A program made the position numbers and the translations under genes. Of a DNA stretch of 20,408 bases, positions 9,359 to 16,364 are shown in pieces; positions within the stretch are counted from its first letter, which is position 1; each line of letters opens with the position of its first letter. The stretch spans positions 1-20,408 of the forward strand of contig MU624852.1 of NCBI GenBank assembly GCA_025349905.2. The letters are read 5' to 3'. A model generated the notes under the pieces. It had not been told where the DNA came from. It worked only from the letters and a program-made list of their open reading frames with translations, and did no database searches. This stretch comes from Blastocladiella britannica. Taxonomy: Eukaryota; Blastocladiomycota; Blastocladiomycetes; Blastocladiales; Blastocladiaceae.

Positions 9359-12300
9359 TCAAACTTGGCACAGCGCCGGCGTCACCGTGACGTGAATGGT
9401 CCACACGTTAATGTCTTCCTGGAGCTCGACGTCGCGGCGCATGGCAATCATCCCATACGGAGCAGCGTGGGTGGCTGCATTGAGCCGCGGGCGCCGCCGG
9501 CGGTGCTGGCGCTTGACGCGTCGCGAACTGGACCGAGTGCCACGGGACAATGCCTTCGTGATGGACCGGACAGATCCGAGCGTCGACTGGGAAATGGAAT
9601 GCATGAGACGGCCGCCCGCGGTGGTGTCGCTGGCAAGGCCGGTGGTGGCAGCACCAGATTTCGATTTCTTGGTCGCCTTGGACGAGTTAACAACATCGGG
9701 CAGCGAAAACCCGTCTAGGAACGACGAGCGGCGGTGGCGGCGGTGACGGCGGTGAGCGTGTGCATCTCCGGAGGCCGCACTCACGGACCGGCGCGGCGGC
9801 CCAACGGTGCATCCGACCGCGAGGTCCGAGTCCATGTCCGAGTCGGCGCCGCTGCTCTCGCTGCTCGACATGTCCATGCCGCTCATGGTGGTCGACCGCG
9901 ACATGGGCTGCTGCTGTCCCGGGACCGGAACGGCGCTGCGCAAGGGGCGGCGGTGGAGACTGCGGCCCGCGCTACTATCGCTGCGTGTGCCACTTGTGCC
10001 ACGTGCAGCAGCAGCGGCAGCGGAGGTTGAAGAATGAGAGGAAGTGTCGCGGCGATGTCCGCGCCAAATAGGCATGGCCGCCTGGCGCCGCGACTCGGCG
10101 GCACTGCCTGAGTCTGTGGAGCGGTGAGAGTCGTCCGACCGCGACGTGTGCGACGTGTGCGACCGCTTGACCTTTGCCCCGCGGAGGGCGGGCGGGGGAG
10201 GCGTGGTCGATATCTGAGTCGCCAGTCCATGAGACGAGCCGCGCAGTTGACGGCCACTGGAGCTGGCACGCGATGGAGTACGCGACGGCGGCTCAATTGC
10301 GTTCACCGGCGCGGTGGCGTTGGGGGTCGTCACAGGTCCTGTCGGTCCCACCGCAGGACCAGCTGCCACTCCAACTGGATCCGTCAGGTTTCGCATCTGC
10401 AGCCAGGCATCAAGCGCTTGGCTCAAATCGCTGTTGCCGGGGAGCATCGGGGACGGACGCCCAGAAGCAGCAGCGGAGGCGGCGCAGCCCAGAGTCGGTG
10501 ACCCGCGTGGCGATTTCTTGAACGCCTTGCTGAGTTTTCGGCCCAGGGTCGTCTTGGTGAGTCGACGGGAGATCTTCCGGCCGAGCGTGCGCTTGCCGTC
10601 CTTGATGGACGCAATGGGCGAGCTCGAGGGTGACAGGGCCGCACTTGGAGCAGACGAGCCAAGCACAAGGGTCGACGAGAACGTTGGGATCGCCGCACGC
10701 CCGTCGATCGACATGGTCGACGACGCGGCGCTGCCGGTGCTGCGCGACTGGCGCTGGAACAAGTCGAACGCGAGATCGCTCGCAGCGCGGCGTGGGGGAG
10801 CGAGGGCCGACAACGACGGCGCCACGACCAGAGATGGGGCAGAGATGTCAGCAAAGGGCGACGCCAACGTTGAGTTGGACGGAGTGCGCTTGCGCGAGTG
10901 CATGTGTTCATGCAGCGTGTTCACTGGATGCAAAAACACTTGTGATAACCGTCGTGCCATAGTGTGGGCGGGGTTCTTGTCGTCGTCAGCATCTTCATCG
11001 GTAATTCGCGCAGCAGAGTCAGAGGGACCTAGATCCCGTTGGTTGTGCTTCAGCGACCCTTCTTTGCGCGGGAACGTGCGGCGCCAAAATGCGCTCCCCT
11101 TGCTGGACAGCGAGCGCGATTTTGCGGTGGCAGCGGCGGCGCGCGCCCGTCCCTGAGCCGCGGCCCCTCGGCAGCGGCGGCGGCGGGCAAGCTGCAGCTG
11201 CAACGCGCTCATGTTCCACGAAAAGCCGTACCCTTGCCACACGGCCGGGTTGGCCGCCATCACCAGCGCCACCGCCTCGGGAACGTGCACAATCTCCTTG
11301 ACGCCGTGCGTGCCGGCGGGAATGCGATACCCGACTTCCAGCACCTCGTCAAACGGCGTTTCCTTGACAACCTGCTTCCAGGTTGCCCGCCACTCGGCAA
11401 CCGACACGTGAAAGACAAAGAGCCCCGTGGGCACCACGCAGGCGAGAACGTGCGGCAGCGTCAAAGCGTCGGGGTCGGCTAGCGGCATCTCTGGCCTTGA
11501 GGATAGCAGCGACAAGGACGCGGACGGGCGGCGCGACGCGGTGGGCATGGTCAGCACCATGTTCTCCCGAACGGAATCCTTGGACTTGGAGCTCTGTGCT
11601 GTTAATGGCCGCACCAAGATCGGTTCTGGGGTCGCTTTATTGCGGTTGCGCGACAAGTCGAGTCGAGCAGGGATACGTGCCGCTGCCGTCGCTGATGAGG
11701 ACGAGTTGCTGCGGGACATTGGGCCAGCAGTCATTGGTGACGTTGGCGACGTTGGCGAGCATGGTGTCATAGGACCAGAGCGTGTGCCTGAATCAAAAGT
11801 CTCGGGCACAGACGATGCACGCGACGACACGCGCGTCAGGCTTGTTCCCAGTGCCGATTCCGGCCGCGAAATGGTGGTACCAGCAACAGCCGACGCCGGG
11901 AACGGATCGCGGGTCAAGAACGATGGGGACGCAAACATGTTGGCGGTCGCCAGGAGCGGCGGGTTCTCGGTGCTGTCGTTGTTGGTGATGCATTCCGAAT
12001 GGCCGCAGCAACCGGGCAAGCACCTGGGTTGTCCCGGCGGCGGCAGCTCGATCTCGTCCAGGCTAGCCATCAGGGCCACGTACTCGGCGCACGTGCTCGC
12101 ATCCACGCCAGCCACGCAGACGCCTGGAATCGGATGCAAAGCGGCATGCATTGGGCCGGCCACGAGTTCAGCCGCCGACTGCGCTGCTGCCGCTGTGCTC
12201 TGCAGCGACGATGCGGATGAAAGCGGGCGTGGTTTGAGCGGGAGGGCTAAAATCAGTGAATCGAGCTCTCGCCGCGGCGGGTGCATTGGCCCCACACGCG

Positions 12301-12903
12301 TGCCCACTTCGGTCCCAGGAATGGCCACAGCTGCTGTTGGAGCCGGCAACATTGCTGGAGCAGCAACAGTCTTGTCGCGGAATAATGGTGGAATCGGCTT
12401 GCGCTCCTTTTTCGAACGGGGTCCACCCAGCGGCGATGGCGTTCCACGAAAGGCAGCGACGATCGCGCTCTCCTCGTTTTCAGGTGTGCGTGGACGTGAT
12501 GGCGGCGGCGTGTTCCTTGAATTGCGCATGAGCGAGATATTGTCGCTGCCGCCAGCAAACAAGAGGGCCGCGGGGCTTTGTTGCATGTCCAAGTCAGTGG
12601 ATCGCGGCCGTTGGTCATCGCCCGAGGGAAAAGCGCGCCAAGAGGTCGCGGACGGTTCCATGTGCAGCAACGAGTTTGTCACGGTTGGACCGATCTCGGA
12701 GGGTCGGACCATTGAGAGTAAGAGCGACATGGCGCCGGCCGTCAGAACCGGAAGGATTGCGCGCTCCAAATGGTCGTTGTTCGGTGCTTGGATTTGGAGG
12801 GAGTAGTCGCCAGCAACATCTGACGAGTTGATAAGGGGTGGCCGACACGACGCGAAAGAAAACCGTTGAGATCAGTATTTATTCTTGCTTGTTCTTGCCA
12901 CAT
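9359..12903 (-). CDS. Large orphan, Ser/Pro/Arg-rich mostly disordered protein (about 1120-1170 aa)
   Basis: An open frame without stops runs on the minus strand from about 12886 to the TGA at 9359-9361. The longer model has exon 1 at 12864-12903 (starting MWQEQ), a 44-bp intron (GTTTTC...CAG, 12820-12863) and exon 2 at 9359-12819, total 1166 aa. The shorter model starts at the in-frame ATG at 12730 (1123 aa). I do not recognise the family. Most of it is low-complexity Ser/Pro/Ala/Arg with many SP and TP sites. Visible parts: a Cys patch (CLPGCCGHSEC, about 12010-12045); a more ordered stretch at about 11160-11480 with several Trp (WRATWKQVV, VGYRIPAGTHGVKEIVHVPEA, VWQGYGFSWNM); a tandem basic repeat TLGRKISRRLTK / TLGRKLSKAFKK (about 10515-10600); and an ordered-looking C-terminus (DVELQEDINVWTIHVTVTP). 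The basic repeat suggests membrane or nucleic-acid contact (inference). The long plus-strand frame opposite it is a codon-bias shadow. Confidence 0.75.
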
Positions 12904-13080
12904 CAAGAGAAGAAAAAGGGAAACGAGAGAGAGCCGGCTCAAAAGAAAGGGAGTAAAGTAACGAGAGGGGGGGAAGGAAAGAAAAAAAAGTTAAAGTAAC
13001 AAGCAAAGATGAAGAAAGAAAAGTCGTAGGATTGGCAGAAGAAAAAAAGGGAGGAGAGGGCGGATATTGTCTGGGCGTGT
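12904..13080 (-). promoter_or_regulatory. Pyrimidine-rich leader/promoter of the large orphan gene
   Basis: On the minus strand this stretch is strongly C/T-rich (runs such as TTTTTTTTCTTTCCTTCC and CTCTCTCTCGTTTCCC) with few purines. It ends just before the proposed ATG at 12903. CT-rich leaders just upstream of start codons are common in fungal promoters and 5' UTRs. This is the main reason for splitting the large orphan from the RTPTPYPE gene rather than joining them by an intron of about 300 bp. Confidence 0.5.
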
Positions 13081-13115
13081 ATATGAACAGGACGAAGAGT
13101 GTGCGAGTAATATCA

Positions 13116-14341
13116 TCACATCGAGGCTATGGCACTCACCGCAAACGGGGCGTTAGAGCCTGATACCATGGAACAGGGGGAGAATGGGGAGGATGCATAA
13201 AAAACGAGGGGGAACGAAAGAAAGAAATGAGTGTACTACATACCAGATGTGGGTTCAGTCATAGCAGCAGCACCCTTGACATCGGCGGCTGAGTCGTAGT
13301 ACCGGCGTGCGGGCTTGCGCGAAACACCCGTCAGGTCGGGCTCGACGATGGTGATGCGTCGGGTCAGCGAGCCAGTGGACGCGGAAGGGGCGATGGTGAG
13401 GTCGGCGGTGGCAGTGGCGTCTAATGGCGGCTCTTGGACCTGCTGTTGCTGCTGCTCTTGGCCAGGGAACTGGATGGCACGCGGGCGGGGCAGCGAAGCA
13501 GAGGACGCGTCGGCCGGCTGTTGAGGAGTGACCACGGCAACGGCAGCTTCGGTGGTGGGCACTGCTGGGGCAGCAGCAATGTCAGCGTCGGCGGTGGCAG
13601 GTGCCTCCGGCACATCGTCATCGTCCACGGACGGGACCGAGGGCGCGCGATGGAGCGGCTCGCGGCGCAGGATCACAATGGCGGGCCGCTGGCCGTCCGC
13701 GCACGGGTTGAGCTTCTTGGGCTTCTTGCCGCCCCACCAGTACCGCTCCGAGTTGTCCGTCTCCGGGTACGGCGTGGGCGTGCGCGAGAGCGCGAGTTTC
13801 CGGCGCGTGGTCGACCCCGACGAGCCCGATGACGCCGACGCACTCGACGACGCAACAACCTCGCTGCCGCCGTCCGAGCGGCCGCCAAACAGCGACGAGA
13901 GCGAGAGCTTGCGCTTGCGCGCATTCGCCTGCTCTGGGTACGGCGTCGGCGTGCGCTGCAGGCGCGGAAGGGACGCCGCGTGCTGGAACTTGAGCAGCGG
14001 GTTGCGTTTGCGGGCCGCCGACCGCGGGAACGTGGACGACGCAGATGCGCCTGCAGCTGATGATGCCTCTGGGTGAATGTCTGCTGACTCTTCGACGTTC
14101 ACGGGCGTAGTGGCCGGGAGCTCGGAGGCAGGGATGTGACGGCGGGTGGCGGCACCCGAGGTCGACGACGACCGAAACAGTCGGTCAAAGAACGAGCCCT
14201 TGGACTCGTTCTCGGGGTACGGCGTGGGCGTGCGGGAGAGCGAGAGAGTCTTGCCAGCTATGCGTTCGTCATTATTGTTGTGGTCAGTTCTCCATCATTA
14301 TCTAGCGTTATCATATGAAAATTGAAGTTGGACGTACGCAT
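13116..14341 (-). CDS. Orphan disordered protein with three RTPTPYPE motifs, about 353 aa in 3 exons
   Basis: Exon 1 is just ATG plus C (14338-14341). An 80-bp intron (GTACGT...CATAG, 14258-14337) leads to exon 2 (13244-14257), then an 84-bp intron (GTATGT...CAG, 13160-13243) and exon 3 (13116-13159, TGA). The N-terminus reads MPGKTLSLSRTPTPYPENES. The family is unknown. RTPTPYPE occurs at residues 10-17, 103-110 and 160-167, each next to a basic or Ser-rich stretch (KTLSLS, KRKLSLSSLFGG, RKLALS). These are dense proline-directed TP sites, so docking or phosphorylation by a CDK/MAPK-type kinase is plausible (inference). The remainder is Ala/Ser/Pro-rich with a Q-rich patch. Alternative ends: no second splice, giving ...EPTSGM and stop at 13236; or a further splice at GTGAGT (13139). 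The start is supported by the CT-rich leader before ATG and by the exact phase-1 join. Confidence 0.7.
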
Positions 14342-14470
14342 GGTCGGTCGGAATGAGTGGAGAAAGAAAAGAACGAATAAATAAATAAACTGAGCACCAA
14401 GAGCGCTCGAGAGCGAGGGTGGGCGTGGGGTGTGGGGTTGGGCAGGGGGTGGTTGGGTGGTACCCGTAGA
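14342..14470 (-). promoter_or_regulatory. Promoter/leader of the RTPTPYPE gene with G-quadruplex-capable tract
   Basis: Next to the ATG at 14341 the minus strand is CT-rich. Then comes an AT-rich element of repeated TTTA (plus strand 14376-14389), a candidate TATA-like core. Further upstream (14417-14457) the plus strand carries seven G-tracts of three to five bases separated by one to five bases. This fits the G-quadruplex pattern on the strand opposite the gene's sense strand. Confidence 0.45.
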
Positions 14471-14649
14471 TTGATACAGGAAAGTGAATGAAAGAGGAGA
14501 TTTTTGCATGGCTGAGTGGGCTTTCGAAGTTTCCAACTCACCAGCGATCTCATCCGCTATGCGGGCACTACAACCAATTGTGCGACTGGTCTAGCAGAGA
14601 GTGGAAACCGTTTTTGGCTCCGGGAATGAGAAGGGAAAAAAAACAACAA

Positions 14650-14808
14650 CTACGGCGACGCCGCCGCCTTGGCTGCCGCCGTCTCGGCCGTCTTGACCTT
14701 GGCTGCCGCCTTGGCCTCTTGCGCCTTCACCCGCGCGCCCACGAGACTCTCCACCGCGGCGACCAGCTTGGGGTCCCACGCCACACCCGCCTCCGCCGCC
14801 GCACGCAT
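14650..14808 (-). CDS. Candidate C-terminal exon or small protein, Ala/Lys-rich helix
   Basis: On the minus strand an ATG at 14808 opens 52 codons to the TAG at 14650-14652. The Ala/Lys/Glu-rich, helix-like sequence contains AGVAWDPKLVAAVESLVG and AQEAKAAAKVKTAET, with high GC at third positions. It could be a small single-exon protein. It could also be a last exon entered at the AG before AGVAW, spliced from a segment ending at GTAAGC near 14865, or it may continue through a donor GTAGTT at 14651 to the acceptor before 14590. I could not build a convincing upstream structure and do not recognise the family. Confidence 0.3.
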   Translation of the reverse strand: MRAAAEAGVAWDPKLVAAVESLVGARVKAQEAKAAAKVKTAETAAAKAAASP

Positions 14809-15061
14809 GCCAGAATTCGGTAGTAACGTTCGTCGTTATTTTTTTTCGGCCAAAGTGATGCTTACCACTACCTTCACTTTTTTTCCAGCAGCAGTGACGA
14901 TCGCGCGGAGGTACTGGTGGCAAAATAAAAACAACGGCAATCACAACCACACCATTGCACTCGTTGGCGATCTTCGAGCCCTTGGCGAACATCAACAGTG
15001 CTAGCATCACGGATGTGATCCGCCTCCCAACGCAATCGCTCGAGAAGACAATGGTAACAGA

Positions 15062-15439
15062 ATGAGTGGAGTGCCCACGCTCGCCGACACTACCGCCAAC
15101 AATGTGCTCGACCCAGCAGCCGATATGATCACCGACGAGAGCGACCACCCCGCAATCCATTCGTTGAGCATCTCGAATCACTCTCCTCGCGTGCTGATCT
15201 CGTATGACGTTCCCGTGGCAGCATCAGGACTCTCCGAGCCTGTAGCCGCCACCTTTTGTTTTCTTTTGTCGTCGCCACCGACCAGCATCGCCCACAGTCC
15301 AAAGCCGTCCCCGCCGCCTTTATTTAAATGGTACACCCCGCCTTTTGTGCGACCGGGCCCGGCAGCGCTCTTGACGCCGCTGTTTTGTAGCCATCATTTT
15401 ATGCCGCCGCCGCCCAGCATTACCACCGTCCTTTCGTAA
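15062..15439 (+). CDS. Candidate plus-strand ORF or first exon of a hypothetical protein
   Basis: ATG at 15062 opens 125 codons to TAA at 15437. The first 60 codons have the high GC3 and mixed composition of real exons (MSGVPTLADTTANNVLD, then MITDESDHPAIHSLS). The rest is Pro/Phe-rich and looks non-coding. A 56-bp intron starting GTAGCC at 15241 and ending CACAG at 15296 would give a protein of about 69 aa ending SKAVPAAFI. Minus-strand frames here are also open, and no homology is recognised. Treat it as a hypothesis. Confidence 0.22.
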   Translation: MSGVPTLADTTANNVLDPAADMITDESDHPAIHSLSISNHSPRVLISYDVPVAASGLSEPVAATFCFLLSSPPTSIAHSPKPSPPPLFKWYTPPFVRPGPAALLTPLFCSHHFMPPPPSITTVLS

Positions 15440-15600
15440 ACGGTACAACTTGCTCCTCGTCCGATCGAGCTCGCCAGCGCTCCTGACACCTGCACTCATA
15501 GCCACCGTTTTGATGCCGCCGCCCAGCCGAAGTTGGTACACACTCTGCAATCGAAGCCAGCACTGACACTTTTTGCCTTCCCTCTCGCATAGCCACCGAG
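15330..15600 (+). repeat. Degenerate tandem repeat, about 2.5 copies
   Basis: Three units begin with GGTACA at 15330, 15442 and 15535 (spacing 112 and 93 bp). They share, in the same order, a CAGC(G/A)CT-type block, a TGAC block and a (C/T)ATAGCCACCG-like block; the first two also share a run of CCGCCG with CCCAGC. The units are diverged, with indels. Function is unknown; it may be regulatory or decayed repeat sequence. Confidence 0.45.
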
Positions 15601-15898
15601 CAGGCCAAGTGATCCCACCACTGCAGGTACGTATCCAAGGTACGTATGGTTTCCTTTGCGCGCGCTTCCTCTCCTTCTCGTCCTTTCGAGCGTGCACAGC
15701 AATTCTGACCTCAACCTTGATCGCACAGGCACAAAAACGACAACGTCAAAAGCGGCTGTGGTACTCTTTTCATTTTCACTCTCAATCCAGTCGCCAAACA
15801 ACTCGATCGCTCACACACCAACACTTCAATCTTGCGCTCGCCCTCTCACTAGGCAAATCGTCTCTCCTGGTCCCGGCTCCAAGTCTAAGAAGTTGAAG

Positions 15899-16049
15899 GT
15901 CGAACTTTTTGCTGCAGCTGTGCTTTTGCTTGTGCGCGATTGTGCTGGTGGTGCTAGTGGTTGTGGAGTACGAGGAGCGCGACGAGGACGGCGGCTCTAG
16001 TGCGGGCGAGCAGTGGTCGAGCAGTGGGCTGGGCGGGCCGAGCGAATGA
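15899..16049 (+). CDS. Candidate terminal exon: single membrane span plus acidic tail
   Basis: One plus-strand frame ending at TGA 16047-16049 encodes about 20 hydrophobic residues (from FLLQLC to LVVLVVV), then EYEERDEDGGSSAGEQ and a Ser/Gly tail, like a single-pass or tail-anchored protein. It would be entered at the AAG before 15899, because an in-frame stop lies just upstream. The opposite strand is also open (Ser/Thr-rich), and the GTG-rich sequence is simple enough to look hydrophobic by chance. No upstream exon could be joined with confidence. Confidence 0.25.
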
Positions 16050-16168
16050 ATCCATTTTTTATACCAACCTGATTTCTTATGGGCGGGCGAGCGGGTCGGA
16101 GTGGCCGGGGTCGAGCTAATACGATCAGGTACGAGCCCGCCGGCCGTAGCAGGCAGCGTATTATAGGG

Positions 16169-16290
16169 CACGTGACAATTATAAATTGAAATATATTATT
16201 CGGTCAGATTGGGTCCGATATTTGGTCAGAATTGGGTCCCATAAAAGGTGCACATTGTTCCGAAACGGAAGAATTCCGATTGAGTCCGAT
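16169..16290 (+). repeat. AT-rich intergenic DNA with short tandem repeats and a CACGTG box
   Basis: Just 3' of the kinase gene, GGTCAGATTGGGTCC (16202-16216) is followed 22 bp on by GGTCAGAATTGGGTCC (16224-16239). A third, weaker copy, ATTGAGTCCGAT, lies at 16279-16290. A CACGTGAC element, the E-box form bound by bHLH factors, sits at 16169-16176. This may be the kinase 3' UTR plus the upstream control region of an unresolved neighbour. Confidence 0.5.
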
Positions 16291-16364
16291 TAATATAACA
16301 GCCGTGCCATCCCTTCTCCTTAGCCGTGTAGTGGGAATTAAATCTGAGGCACATTCCCAAAAAA

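Noticed and set aside
11427..12806. Plus-strand ORF of 459 codons opposite the large orphan
   Set aside because: It is a codon-bias shadow. The minus frame is 1100+ codons without a stop, has protein-like composition and ordered islands, and the plus frame has none.
12820..13139. Joining the RTPTPYPE gene and the large orphan into one gene through an intron of about 310 bp
   Set aside because: The intron would be several times longer than any other here, the good donor (GTGAGT, phase 0) does not match the phase-1 acceptor, and the interval looks like a CT-rich promoter or leader.
14258..14590. An upstream exon (ending at GTGAGT near 14540) for the RTPTPYPE gene
   Set aside because: Phases can be made to fit, but the intron would be about 280 bp and contain a TATA-like, CT-rich leader and a good ATG. 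The four-base start exon model is simpler.
15782..16171. Minus ORF of 129 codons (Ser/Thr-rich)
   Set aside because: It starts with GTG rather than ATG, runs through a TATAAAA-like sequence, and competes with an equally open plus frame. There is no support for an exon structure.
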